Notes under the pieces: model-generated
The model's database searches: none
What the model was told of the DNA's origin: nothing
What the model saw: the letters and a program-made list of their open reading frames with translations, nothing else
Assembly (NCBI GenBank): GCA_009760855.2
Contig: WPIO01000024.1
Location: forward strand, 5,082,001-5,146,000
Direction: 5' to 3'
Length of the DNA: 64,000 bases
From: Cristatella mucedo
Taxonomy: Eukaryota > Bryozoa > Phylactolaemata > Cristatellidae
Translations under genes and position numbers: made by a program
Part shown: positions 37,399 to 49,197 of the stretch, in pieces
Position numbering within the stretch: position 1 is the first letter of the stretch
Layout of the letters: each line of letters opens with the position of its first letter

Positions 37399-37753
37399 GT
37401 AAGCCCGCCCGGGCGGCGTCTCGGCGGCGGCGGCGTCTCGGCGGCGGCGGGCGGCGGCGGCGGCGGCGGCGCACAATTCGACGCAGTCGAGCCAGCGACA
37501 GGCATTTGTCCAGCAGCGGACGGAGACGGGGCAGGCGTCGGCGATTGGCGGCTCGCCTCCCGACGACCGCGGCGAGCCCATCTACGTCACGACGATCCGC
37601 GTCGAGAGATCGTCGACGGCCAAAGAGTTCTTCGGGCCGGGAGAGGTGCTGGGCATCGAGTACTTCGGCACCTTCGACACTGACGAGGATTGCGAGCGGT
37701 GGATGGCCGACAAGTCGTACCGACCGCCGGCGCGAGCGGCGACGCAGCCGTGA
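36787..37753 (+). CDS. Unrecognised GC-rich two-exon gene
   Basis: I do not recognise the product. Exon 1, 36787-37398, is 204 codons: MDGQRAPDEGESDDEAILAS, a KLNFPDLLSAADGCG stretch, LSETTLIYVPPLR, PPWLKQRRR, then Pro/Gly/Ala-rich low complexity. It ends at a good donor, CAG|GTAAGC. The best acceptor is TTTGTCCAG before 37514; the second exon (37514-37753) runs in another frame and encodes EPIYVTTIRVERSSTAKEFF, VLGIEYFGTFDTDEDCERW and a stop. The joined protein would be 283 aa, soluble, with a disordered middle and an ordered C-terminal segment. The start codon could be further upstream through an unseen 5' exon, since CCGCAG directly precedes the ATG. It lies in a CpG-rich island and diverges from DHTKD1. 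Confidence 0.6.
37514..37753 (+). CDS. Terminal exon of the 36.8-kb gene
   Basis: Eighty codons including TGA in phase 0. CAG|TCG (exon from 37486) is an alternative in-frame acceptor. Mixed hydrophobic/charged composition and the DTDEDCERW motif look coding. Confidence 0.55.
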   Translation, partial: QRTETGQASAIGGSPPDDRGEPIYVTTIRVERSSTAKEFFGPGEVLGIEYFGTFDTDEDCERWMADKSYRPPARAATQP

Positions 37754-38582
37754 GGACGGATGCGCTCGGCGCTCTCTCTCGCCGCGGCGCGATCGTGGCT
37801 GCGAGCGCGCGCGCGCGCCTGCGGGCGCGACCGATCGCGACCGCTGGAGAGACGGTGCCTGGACTGCCGGGAGGATCGCTGCCGCTTGGCTTTTTGTACG
37901 TCGTCGCCGCCGAGCGAGAATTCCACGTTTCCTTCGCAGAGCGCCCGCTTTTGGTGGCGCTGCAGAGCCGGGCAGAGGCGCGGCGGGCCCCGAGTCGCCT
38001 CGAAGTGGCCGCGTCTCAACAGCACGTCCGCGAAAGCGCGCGCAGAGCACCGAAGCTGGCTCGCAAAGACACGTATTCTCGCTGGTGCCTGGAGCGTACC
38101 CCAAACGCAGCTGTCCTCGACCGCGGGTTGGCGGAGGACGGACTATATCGAGGTATCGTCCCTTAAAAAGGGACTCTGGCTAAATGCATCGACGTGTTCG
38201 TCTGTCGCGTGGCCTGCTCATCCCTTCAAAATAACCAAGAGAGCGCGCTCTTGGGTGAGGGAGACTTGGATTGGCAGCTGGCTCCTGGCAGGCTGCTGCA
38301 GCTGTCTTTCCTAGTCTTTGGCAATCCGGCAGAACCGTGCTGTCAGCTTCGCGAGTCCTCTCCACCTGTCCCTTCATGCCGACGCCGCCTCCCTCCTGGT
38401 TTCCTTCCTTCTCCCTCCTGGGTTTCACTCCTGCTTCCTTGGGCTGATGGATGCAACAACGGAAAGGAGTCGAGACAGGAACACGACCGAGAGGTAACCG
38501 ATCGCACGAGGCCGGCCTGAACGCAGCGCCACTCTGGCCAGAGCCACCAAGCTACTACAAGCAACAAGTCGTGTCGCGATTG

Positions 38583-38630
<48 letters not shown>

Positions 38631-38769
38631 CACGAGGTCGTGCGAGTCGGCGCCCATTTGCTCGACTCGTCTCTGCTTATTGGCTTATCGTCTAGTCGGC
38701 ATTTCGACCTGCACCGGCTGAGTGCCGACGCACCCCGCGATCATTCGCACACACAGAAACACAAACTGC
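37754..38769. other. Downstream of the 36.8-kb gene
   Basis: GC-rich 3' flank or UTR with long chance frames on both strands, then the CAG run. No clean polyadenylation signal seen. Confidence 0.4.
38590..38629. repeat. (CAG)13 trinucleotide run
   Basis: Pure CAG/AGC units between the 36.8-kb gene and IFT43, not in a supported coding frame. Confidence 0.9.
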
Positions 38770-38890
38770 ACCGCCGCTCGGCGCTAAGGTGCTCGCCTTT
38801 GACGACCGAGGTCGCGGGCTCAAAGCCCGCGGCACACATGAAGCGCCTGGATATAAATTAAGTTCTCTTTGGGCGCGCTTTACAAACAAA
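38770..38890 (+). mobile_element. SINE-A copy
   Basis: GGCGCTAAGGTGCTCGCC, CCGAGGTCGCGGGCTCAAAG and AAATTAAGTTCTCTTTGGGC follow the same order as the copy at 8185-8320. Confidence 0.6.
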
Positions 38891-39113
38891 GGATGCGAAC
38901 ACATGCGGCGTCGCCGCTGGAGCGGCATCGCCGCTAATCCGGCTCCACCCGCGCGGCAGCTTGAAGCGGCACCGCAGCTTGAAGGCGTGAGCGAGCGGCG
39001 GGAGCGCTTCTCAAGCGAATCCTGAGATCGCGCGGAGCACGGACCTCCGCTCCGCAGGGGAAGGAGGGCCCGCCTCGCGGTGCGAGACGCCGCGGCGGCG
39101 GCGGGTGGCGGCT

Positions 39114-39150
39114 GCGCACGGCGAGCTGACTCCAAAAGCTCGCCGTGCGC
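39114..39150. repeat. Perfect 14-bp GC-rich hairpin, 9-nt loop
   Basis: GCGCACGGCGAGCT and its complement around GACTCCAAA. Confidence 0.92.
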
Positions 39151-39239
39151 TAGCGTGAGCGCAGCGCGAAGCTGACGCGTGGCCCGTGGATGCGATTTGC
39201 ACGAAGATCTCGTACTTTGTAGCGAGCTGTGAGTATGCG

Positions 39240-39304
39240 TGCTCTCTCTGTCTCTCTGTCTCTCTGTCTCTCTGTCTCTCTGTCTCTCTCTGTCTCTCTC
39301 TGTC

Positions 39305-39394
<90 letters not shown>
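39240..39394. repeat. (TC)n microsatellite
   Basis: CTCTGT-interrupted at its left part, pure TC at the right. Confidence 0.95.
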
Positions 39395-39397
<3 letters not shown>

Positions 39398-39424
39398 CGC
39401 ACGAACCAGGAACTGCTGTGAGAA

Positions 39425-39845
39425 ACAGTTAGGTCTCTATCTTCTTTTTAGCTGTCGTCAAGTCAAGCGCTGTCATTGCGTCAGTCTGCAATGAGAACCG
39501 GGTTTTGGGAGCGTACGAACTAAAGGCGAAGTCTCAAAAGGATTTGAAGTTCGTAAGAGACGTAGTGAAGTCGGAAGAGTGCTAAGATGCCTTGCCTGCC
39601 TGGGAAGCAATTGAGGTACTTGAGCGGGAGCAAGAAAATGAATAATAAAAATAAAAAATTTGTTATAGCACCCTCAGACAATTCAATCTCTTTCTAGGCT
39701 CTTGAAATTTACTGCAAAAGAAGCAGGAAATAATCTGAAAGTGAGCTACAGAAGATTCTGTGAAGTGAATACGCTACGAGATAAGGAGCCAGTGCAGGTC
39801 AATTAGAAGTGGCATAGCATGGGACAATTGCAAAGTTCACATCGG
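39425..39845 (-). mobile_element. L2 fragments in tandem
   Basis: Two minus-strand L2 pieces: 39425-39640 (C-terminal end, GGGAGCGTACGAACTAAAGG) and 39645-39845, which starts at the A-rich tail and 3' unit. Confidence 0.55.
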
Positions 39846-40075
39846 ACAAGCGTTGCTGCAGGGCACCGACTGCGAGCGCCCGGTTGCACAACGGTGGTAC
39901 GGCCGTACTGCGGCGGTACACGGTCGGCGGTGCGGAAGCTCCGCAGAGAGCGAGGAAAAGGTTCCGTCTTCTCAGAGGAGATAAATCCACCAATCCGCCT
40001 CGGCTGGCTTTATCTCAGCAGCAAAAGCAACTCGCACGCTACGGCTATTTAGTCCAGCCCCCTCAACCGCTTTTT

Positions 40076-40620
40076 TAATAATAATAATGCACCTGATAAA
40101 GCGCCCTCAGAGAACTCAATCTCTATCTAGGCGTTTTGAATTTGCTGCAAAGGAAACGCGATCGAGTGGCGAGTGGTATCATGCTTGATGAATAACAAGA
40201 ATAACATGGTTAGGGGTGACGTGAACAGGGTCAGCATGCAAGTTTGGTAGGTGGCAACATGCAACAGTGTCAGCACGAATAAGCACGTAAAGGACGAATC
40301 GCAGGGACCCAATAAATGCTATCATAAATAGGGGGTTTTTAATTTCTTTTTAAATGTGGCCAAGTCGGGGCGTGTCATGATGGAAGTCGGAAGTGAGTTC
40401 CGGGCTTTGGGAGCAATAATAATAATAATAATAATAACAATAATAATACACTTGATAAAGCACCCTCAGAGAACTTAATCTCTCTCTAGGCGCTTTACAT
40501 TTGCTGCAAAGGGAATCGAACTAAAGGCGCGGTCTCCAAGCGATTCGCGATTTGTACGAGGTATAGGTAAACAGTTAGATTCCGAAAAGCGGGCGGTACG
40601 ATGCTTAGCCTCGTGAGGCA
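40076..40620 (-). mobile_element. L2 3' copy with a nested L2 tail
   Basis: An L2 3' UTR plus C-terminus on the minus strand, split at 40413-40510 by a second (AAT)n tail and 3' unit of about 95 bp. The host L2 resumes with CGAACTAAAGGCGCGGTCTCC. Confidence 0.7.
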
Positions 40621-40624
40621 TTTT

Positions 40625-40805
40625 AAATATCAATTAGCTGATTTAACAGCCTGATTTGTATTGCGGAAAAAGAGCCTTAACGGCTATCGCCGCCGCCTTT
40701 GGAAATGGCAACAAAAAATCGCCCAACTGCAGAATTCGAACACACGACCTCCCTCGGTCGGGAAAAGGGAGCACCTTTACCTCCTGGGCTACCGCAGCCT
40801 TGTGC
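40625..40805 (-). mobile_element. SINE-B copy, divergent
   Basis: AGCTGATTTAACAGCCTGAT, AGAGCCTTAACGGCTATCGC, then B-box complement and A-box-like TACCTCCTGGGCTACCG. Confidence 0.6.
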
Positions 40806-41054
40806 GCGCAGACCTCGCGGCTGCGAGCGCGCAGCGGCTCGTCTTGCCTGGCTGTGGCTTTACCGGCGACAGTGTACGTCAATGGCGGGCTCGATGGACC
40901 GACCGATCGCAGCCGCGTGCCGGCTCGCGTCGAGCTGAGCCGCGTGCAATAAGTAGTCGAAGGTAGGTTAGAGAAGACGAGAGCTGCACCGACCTCAGTC
41001 CAAACCGCTCGTTCCGTTCCACCGCGGAATTATGAAATCTATCCTCCCCCAGAT

Positions 41055-41247
41055 TAACGGTTCTCAACCTTCCTCATGCCGCGACTCGTAAATACAGTTC
41101 TTCATGTTGTGGCGACCCCCAACCTTTAAATTACTGCGTGCGAAATGTGGACCTTGCGGCGTTTTCCGATGGTCTTAGGCGACCCCTGCGTGAAAGGGTC
41201 GTTCGACCCCCAACGGGGTCGAACGACCCACAGATTGAGAACCGCTG
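41055..41247. mobile_element. hAT-superfamily MITE resembling SPIN
   Basis: The element is 193 bp with terminal inverted repeats (ACGGTTCTCAACC on the left, TTGAGAACCGCTG on the right). It is flanked by an 8-bp target duplication, CCCCAGAT at 41047-41054 and CCCCAGAG at 41248-41255, as hAT elements make. The interior matches what I remember of the SPIN MITE consensus, including TGTTGTGGCGACCCCCAACC, GATGGTCTTAGGCGACCCCT and a 15-bp subterminal palindrome at 41196-41229. No transposase is present. Confidence 0.85.
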
Positions 41248-42484
41248 CCCCAGAGCAATGCGAGTGCAGCGTCGCGGGTTGCGTCCAGCCAATCAAGTCA
41301 CGTTAAGGGTCGCCGGGTCGTGCGCGCCAATAGGTGCGCACTGCGCCACCGCTGCGCACGACGCGGGACGCCTCGGTCGCGAAGTCGTGCGCTGAAGTGA
41401 AGCGTAATGACTAGGAACCGCTTATGCCATACTGCTCGGCTAGGTGGCATTCGGGTGAGCCAAATTCGTGTAGCAGGCAGTCAGTTGAGGTCGAGCAGTT
41501 ACGCTACAGGGCTTGAGCCAGGCGAGAGTTGTTGCGCCCTTGGCCTTGCGCCGGTCGGCATTCCTGTAGTGCTCTGGGCGCCAGTTACGAGAGCTCGGCA
41601 CTGCCAGGGCTAGAGATTAGACGTCTGCACCATCCGTCGCCGTCGAATAGATTTCTCGGCGCCGTTGATTCGCCGCGTTGCGCTGCTGCAGTCGGCGTAG
41701 CAGCGTGCATTGGCGAGTTGTGTGTACAAGTTGCACGTCACGGTCCACTCGCTCGTGCTTCCAGTGACTATTTGTCTCGCGTCGGCAGGGACGCGCCGTC
41801 GCGAGCGCTGCACTTGCGGCATAAGGACATTAGTGCAGACGCCGCCAGACCCCTTTTTAGCACAGCAAGCATAGGTTCCGCTGGCGCCATGCAAGCGGTG
41901 CTCTTAAATAGGGCTAATTTTCAATTTTCACTAGATGGACTTATCACTTATTGTTGACGACGGAAGCTCTGAATCGCTTGGATATCAAACCGACGGAACA
42001 AAACCGGCTACACGAAAAGACAGACTTCATTAAAAAAAAGAAATATCCAAGAACTGAAAAGGCTCTACCTCCTCTGCGGATACTGCCTTGTCCGCCTGTA
42101 GACGTTGCAAAATGACCTATTTTTTTCATGTGAAAGCGCCACGCCGCGGCGCGCATAGAATATAAGGGAAGATCGAATGAAGCCACGATTCATTATCGTA
42201 AATTGTTGTAAGTGGTTACACAAAGCTCATGCCAAACGTTGAGATCGATATATCTTCTAGTTTCTGGCAACCCAAGTCGTAGGAGGTCTCACTTTTACCG
42301 CGCACAGCGTATCCTCGTTTTGCTCTCGCGTGGCAATATCGTACTGAGGTAATCAGCTGGCTGTGTTAAAATCGGATTAAAAAAAATTATTGACCCTTAT
42401 ATATCCGTTGGAATTGGCAATTTAGTTTTTTTTATTTCCTGCAGAAGACGAAGAGTGTGTCTCTGAAGGTTAGGTAGTAATTTT

Positions 42485-42880
42485 AATAACAATGTTCACA
42501 CACTTGATAAAGCACCCTCAGAGAACTCAAGCTCTTTCTAGGCGCTTTACATTTGCTGCAAAGGGAAACACGATTGAATGACGAGTAATATCCTGCATGA
42601 GAAACAACATGAATATTATGGTTACATGCACAGGGTCAGCATGCAAGCGTGGTTAGTGGCAGCATGCACAGTGCCAGCACGCATAAACACATGAAGGACG
42701 AATCACAGGGACCCATTTAATGCTGTCCTTAATATTTGTGTTTTAAGTTCTTTTTAAATGTGTTCAAGTCAGGGGATGGTGTGATGCAATTCGGGTGTGA
42801 GTTCCAGGCTTTGGGACCATACGAACTAAATGCACGGTCTCCAAAGCATTTGAGCTTTGTACGATGTATTGGTAAACTGT
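42485..42880 (-). mobile_element. L2 3' copy
   Basis: It runs from the 3' unit (CACTTGATAAAGCACCCTCA) through UTR to the C-terminal KAWNSHPNCI segment, then breaks off at a GA array (42881-42957). Confidence 0.7.
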
Positions 42881-42957
42881 GAGTGAGAGAGAGAGAGAGA
42901 GAGTGAGTGTGAGAGAGAGAGAGAGAGAGGGAGAGAGAGAGAGAGAGAGAGAGGAGA
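42881..42957. repeat. (GA)n microsatellite
   Basis: It truncates the L2 copy at 42485-42880. Confidence 0.9.
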
Positions 42958-43206
42958 TAGAGATAGGGAGAAAATTGGGATAGCGTGCATAAAGGCCGAC
43001 GCATAGGCAGAAAGTATTTGCTGCAGGGCTAGCTGTGTTACACGACCCAGCTGACCCTTCGCAATGAATTCGAACTTATATAGCCGATTCGGTCCGAATG
43101 CTGTGCCTAATGAGCGGGTGCCCACGGCGCCCGTGAGCCCAGCGAACTGGCAAGAGCGTTTGGGGCGTAACGACGTTGCCGCGAGGCCACGCCCACAATT
43201 AGTCTA

Positions 43207-44705
43207 TAATAATAATAATAACAATAATTCACTTGATAAAGCGCCCTCAGAGAACTTAATCTCTCTCTAGGCGCTTTAAATTTACTGTAAAGTGAAATGC
43301 AATTGAAAGGTAAGTAAAATCATGCTTGAAAAAACAAACGAAATGAATAATATGGTTAGGGGTGACATGCACAGGGTCAGCATGCAAATGTGGTTAGTGA
43401 CAGCATGCACAGTGTCAGCACGCATAAGCACATCAAGGACGAATCACAGGGGCCCACTGAATGCTGTCCTAAATAGGTGTGTTTTTAGGTTCCTTTTAAA
43501 TGTGGTCAGGTCAGGGGATGTTCTGACGCAGGTCGGGAGAGAGTTCCAGGCTTTGGGAGCATATGAACTAAATGCACGGTCTCCAAAGGATTTCAGGTTT
43601 GTATGAGGTATTTCTAGACTGTTGGATTCCGAAAAGCGGGTGGTACGATGCTTGGCCTGATGGGGTAGTATATCTGACAGATAGGCTGGAGCCATAGAAT
43701 GAAGGGACCTAAAAGTGAGCGACAAAACCTTGAAGTCAATCCATTGCTTGACTGGTAGCCAGTGCAGGTCGGCGAGAAGTGGAGTAACGTGGCAACTGCG
43801 ACGCTCACGACAGACAAGCCTAGCTGCAGAGTTTTGCACCAGCTGCAATCGCCTGATCGCACATGCTGGTAGGCCAGTGAGCAGTGAGTTGCAGAAGTCG
43901 AGACGAGATGTCACGAATGCATGGACCAACTTGGACGTGGTATTTTTTATCTAAACAGGCCCGAATTTTAGCAATGTCATGAAGCTGAAAATAGGCGGAT
44001 TTGACTGTGGAGCTGATGTGGTCGTCTAACGAGAGGTCGCTTTGGAATATGACACCTAGATTTCGAGCTGATTCAACTGGAGATATGCTGGCAGAGCCAA
44101 TTTTGAGAGTCAGCCTTTCCAATCTCTGGATCACATTGGGTTTGCCCATAACTAGTAAGTTAGTTTTATCCTCGTTTAGTTTGAGAAAATTTGCTGCCAT
44201 CCATGATCGGATGTCATCAATGCATGCAGCAAGTGAGTTTAGAGAATTTGAGGTGCTCGAAGGCTGTGAGGGATCAAAGCAAAGGTACAACTGAGTGTCA
44301 TCTGCATAGAAGTGAAAGCCTAGATTGTGCTTGGCAATCACATCAGCAAGAGGGAGAGTATAAACCGTGAAAAGAACCGGACCTAGCACTGAGCCCTGAG
44401 GTACTCCATATTTCAGAGGTACTTCAGATGATCTTTGTCCATTCACGTCAATACTCTGGAGTCTCCCACTGAGATAGGACCTGAACCACTGCAGAGCAGT
44501 GCCTGTGATGCCCAGGCGAGATGAGAGGCGCTCTAGAAGAACTTTGTGATCGATGGTATCAAAAGCTGCCGAAAGATCGAGCAAAACAAGCAGAGACACT
44601 CTACCCATGCCTGCATTCCTAAGTAGGTCGTTGTATACCCGAAGCAATGCTGACTCTGTGGTGTGATTAGCTCTAAAGCCAGACTGGAACTTACTAGTCT
44701 AGAGT
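43207..44705 (-). mobile_element. L2-clade LINE, best-preserved copy
   Basis: About 1.5 kb with long open reverse-transcriptase frames: [40 protein letters not shown], then [12 protein letters not shown] (YADD at 44297-44308) and [19 protein letters not shown], followed by the C-terminal [20 protein letters not shown]. One frameshift near 43950. It ends in the shared 3' unit and an (AAT)n tail. Truncated upstream; no endonuclease domain seen. It ends 280 bp before IFT43 exon 1. Confidence 0.88.
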
Positions 44706-44981
44706 TTGCCGTGGCTCAGTCTTGGCCAAGCAGTGGAATCATGCTCAGTTTCTGAGTCTTCTTTCAGTCTTTGATCAGCCTAGTACAAATTTCCTGTCTT
44801 GTTGAGTTCTGCACTAAAGATTGAAGCATGACAGATTAACGCTTCAATAGAATAGATATCCCCCGTACGGACAGGCTACAGAGCATTTCCGTTACAGCGG
44901 ATCTATTTGTCTGCGACTGCGGCGTTCCTGCCGCCGTCTTGACTACGGCTTCTCACCATCGGTGCTGCTTGAAAAGGCGCA

Positions 44982-45020
44982 ATGGATGAAGACATCGTGG
45001 CTGACGAAAACAAACGCAAG
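44982..45020 (+). CDS. IFT43: IFT43 exon 1 (tentative)
   Basis: It reads [13 protein letters not shown] and then a possible donor AAG|GTTGTA (a poor +3 to +5 match). It is chosen because it is acidic like IFT43 N-termini, ends in phase 0 as exon 2 requires, and brings the total to a normal length. Confidence 0.6.
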
Positions 45021-48000
45021 GTTGTATGGTATTATGTGTGATATTTAAGTCTCGAATTGGCTTCAGTTTCCTGCGTATCCAAGTACAGCAAGCGATCGGA
45101 TGAAGCTAGTGCCTTCTATTGGCCGCTAATATCGAATGAAATGCTCTGGCTCAAATGAATTATCTTATCGAAATGTCAAAAATGTCCAAGTGTTGATACA
45201 TATTTTAGGTCAATATTTCAATTATTCAGAATCTGATTTATTTCCCTCAATACTCTCGTTGTATTTGTTCTACTTCTGCTTTCAGTCTGATAGGATTAGG
45301 AGTACCGGCGCGCATGTGTATGTGTGTGCGTGTGCACGCGTGTGTGTGCTCGCGTGAATATGCAGTAAGGGACTTCCACTAGTAAATATGATAACTCTAC
45401 TGCTCCTAGAGACTTTTATATAAGGTTACCTCTTGTGATGTGCCACCAGAGCGGTGCAGGGTATGCCGTGCATCTGAAAGTCGTTACAAGACGAGACGAG
45501 AATGAGTTACTTACTGTTTACAAAGCTGCAGTAACCGATAGAACTGGCGATGGGTTCTGAGGCATCTCATTATATTATTCCCCACGTCAAAAATCTCAGT
45601 TTCTCTCGTTTTAAGAAACATGGCGTTGAGGACTTACCGATATCGGCTGTCTACTTTTGTCATCCCAATTTTTCCCATTCATGATGTCCTAATATTCCAT
45701 TCCATTTACGTCCTACCAATCACAGTTATTTTTTAAGCTTGCGGGCTTCGAATTTAAGATTTTATTAAAAATAATTTTAATTTTGTGGATGTATTAGCCA
45801 CCACTCAATCGGTAGTTGGTTCGATAAGCAAAGGCTATAGTATTCTACTTGTTATTGGATCTAGGCGGCCAGTTATCATTTCCAGAGTTAATTGTAATAC
45901 TAATTTTATTATTTAGATCACATTTTTTGTTATTTGGTGTACATACTATGCTCACGGGTGTGTGAATGAATGTTGCCAGAAGAAGTGTATGCACCAGGAC
46001 ATTGAAAAATTTGTAACGACAAGCAAAAGTCGTGCTATTACACTTTTTTGCTGCCATCGATCCATTTTCTTCCGCAGCAGCCATTCACCGGATTTCCACA
46101 ATAATAATAATAATAAATTTGAAATAGCCCCTTCAGAGAACTCAATCTCTTTCTAGGCACTTTACATTTATTGCAAAGGAAAGAAGATCGAATGGTTAGT
46201 GTTAGCGTGCTAAATAAATAACAAGAATAACATGGTTAGGGGTGCAATGCACATGGTCAGCATGCGACTGTGGTTAGTAAGAGCATGAAATAAATAAATA
46301 TATAAATACCAGCTGATGTAAGAGCCTCTTTTTGTATAGCGACAGAAGAGCCTTTACGACTATCACCACCGCTTGCAGTGGCGATAAAGAATCACCCACC
46401 GCAGGATTCAAACCCACGACCTCGGGGCCGAGGTCGTGAAAAGCAACCGCCTTACCAAGTGAGCCATCAAGGATCGCACAGTATCAGCATGCATAAGCAC
46501 ATTCAGATTGAATCACAAGGACCCATTAAATGCTCCGAAAAATCTGTGCATTTTTAGTTTCTTTTTAAATGTGGACAAGTTAGAAGATTTCATGATGCAA
46601 GTCGGGAGTGAGTTCAAGGCTACTGCACTTTGCATTCATTATTTACTTGCTGGTGTCATAACAATAATGCCACGTTTGAAGTACCTCTGAAATATGGAGT
46701 ACCTCAGGGCTCAGTGCTAGGTCCGGTTCTTTTCACGGTTTATACTCTCCCTCTTGCTGATGTGATTGCCAAGCACAATCTAGGCTTTCACTTCTATGCA
46801 GATGACACTCAGTTGTACCTTTGCTTTGATCCCTCACAGCCTTCGAGCACCTCAAATTCTCTAAACTCACTTGCTGCATGCATTGATGACATCCGCACAT
46901 GGATGGCAGCAAATTTTCTATAACTAAACGATGACAAAACTAACTTACTAGTTATGGGCAAACCCAATGTGATTCAGAAATTGGAAAGGCTGCCGCTCAA
47001 AATTGGCTCTGCCAGCATATCTCCTGTCGAATCAGCTCGAAATCTAGGTGTCATATTCCAAAGCGACCTCTCGTTAGACGACCATATCAGCTCCACAGTC
47101 AAATCTGCCTATTTTCAGCTTCATAACATTGCTAAAATTCGGACTTGTTTAGATAAGGATACCACGTCCAAGTTGGTCCATGCATTCGTGACATCTCGTC
47201 TCGACTTCTGCCACTCACTGCTTACTGGCCAACCAGCATGTGCGATCAGGCGATTGCAGCTGGTGCAAAACTCTGCAGCTAGGCTTGTCTGTCGTGAGCG
47301 TTGCAGTTGCCACGTTACTCTACTTCTTGCCGACCTGCACTGGCTACCAGTCAAGCAACGGATTGACTTCAAGGTCTTGTCGCTCACTTTTAGGTTCCTT
47401 CATAGGATCAGCATGCAAGTGTGGTTAGTGGCAGCATGCACAGTGTCAGCACACATAAACACATGAAGGACGAATCACAGGGACCCATTAAATGCTGTCC
47501 TAAATAGGTGTTTTTAAGTTCTTTTTAAATGTGGTCAATTCAGAGGATGTTGTGACACAAGTCGGGAGTGAGTTCCAGGCTTTGAAAGCATACGAACTAA
47601 ATGCATGGTCTCCAAAGGATTTGAGGTTTGTGCGAGGTATTGGTAAACTGTTGTACTCCGAAAAGCGGGCAGTACGATGCTTGGCCTGGTGGGGAATTAG
47701 ATTTGAGAGATAGGCTGGAGCCAAAGAATGAAGTGACCTAAAATTGAGCGACAAAACCTTGAAGTCGATCTGCTGCTTGACTGGTAGCCAGTGCAGGTCG
47801 GCAAGAAGTGGTATGATGTGGCAACCGCAATGCTCACGACGGACAAGCCTAGCTGCAGAGTTTCACGCCAGCTGTAATCGCCTGACTGCATGCACATGCC
47901 GGTAGGCCAGTAAGCAGTGAGTTACAGAAGTCAATCTTATCAATCTTATTAATCTTATTTATCTAAACAAGCCCGAATTTTAGCAATGTTATGAAGCTGA

Positions 48001-49088
48001 AAATAGGCAGATTTGACCGTCGAGCTGATGTGGTCGTCTACGAGAGCTTGCTTTGGAACATGACACCGAGATTTCGAGCTGATTCAATAGGAGATGTGCT
48101 GGCAGAGTCAATTTTGAGCGTCAGCCTTTCCAATTTCTGAATCACACTGGGTTTGCCCATAACTATTAAGTTGTGCCAATACGGTTGCTTTCATGAGTTT
48201 CCCCATAACTAATAAGGTTTTCCCGTAACTAATAAGTTTGCTTTCATGAGCAGAGTGCAGAGGCTAAAGTAGATGGACACTCTGCACCGTCAGATCGACA
48301 GGCGGTGTGTCTCTCAGTCTTTCTGCCTGGTTACCGAGCAGTGTGGCAGACCCAATCAATTCGAGCTCTAAGTGGCATCAACTTTTGCCAGTCCTGTTTT
48401 GCAGTGCTGCTCTCCTCTATTTCGGTTATTGTACTTATGATGGTATATCCCAGCCTTTCAACACTTTCATGCCAGCAGCTTCCTTTCAACACTTTCATGC
48501 CAAGTGCAGTATAGCTCATACATATGGCTCATTCGAATCTGTCCGGAAGTTGAATATGCAAGCAGCCGGTGTGGCTTCTTTTGTAATAGGCCTCTGGGTG
48601 TGCATGAGGTACTGATTCGTCTCTCATACACACGGAGGGCGTGATTGCCACTGTTTAAGAAAAGAGAGAGTTCTCTGTCTCGTCTCTCTCAGTCTGTGTC
48701 TTTCTCTCCCTTCCTTTCACTCTCTCTGTCTCACTCTCACCCTTTCTCTCGCTCTCCTGCAGTTGCTTGGAGCATTGGCTGCTTACCTCTTTTGCCAATT
48801 CTCTTTTGTGTTTGGACTCGGCAGCCCTGCAGCACCCCAGGCGACAAAATTACTTGGCAGTAATGTTCTGCACCAGTGGAGCTGTGAATCATAGGCTTGC
48901 TAAATACAAGCTTCGTGCTAACCGCAAAATGTTTGAAGTGCGTGCGAAATATCGTTGCTCGGGCGGATTAGCTGAGCATTGAGGATGGCTTAGGTAGAGC
49001 AAAGGGATGAGGCGAAAATGAAGAGGCTGTATCAACAAATCCTGTATGTGTATCCACGTTCGTGCATGTCTGTGCACGCGTGTGTGCC

Positions 49089-49134
<46 letters not shown>

Positions 49135-49137
49135 GTG

Positions 49138-49197
<60 letters not shown>

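Larger units (their letters stand above)
36400..37900. promoter_or_regulatory. CpG-rich island around the 36.8-kb gene
   Basis: By eye this stretch is much richer in GC and CpG than its surroundings on either side (TA/CA arrays below 36.2 kb, ordinary DNA above 38.2 kb). It covers the presumed 5' end of the plus-strand gene and may be its promoter. No TATA box is evident. Confidence 0.4.

Noticed and set aside
37690-38314. Open frames of 158-225 codons downstream of the 36.8-kb gene
   Set aside because: Overlapping frames on both strands in GC-rich DNA, no start or splice context; better explained as 3' UTR or flank.
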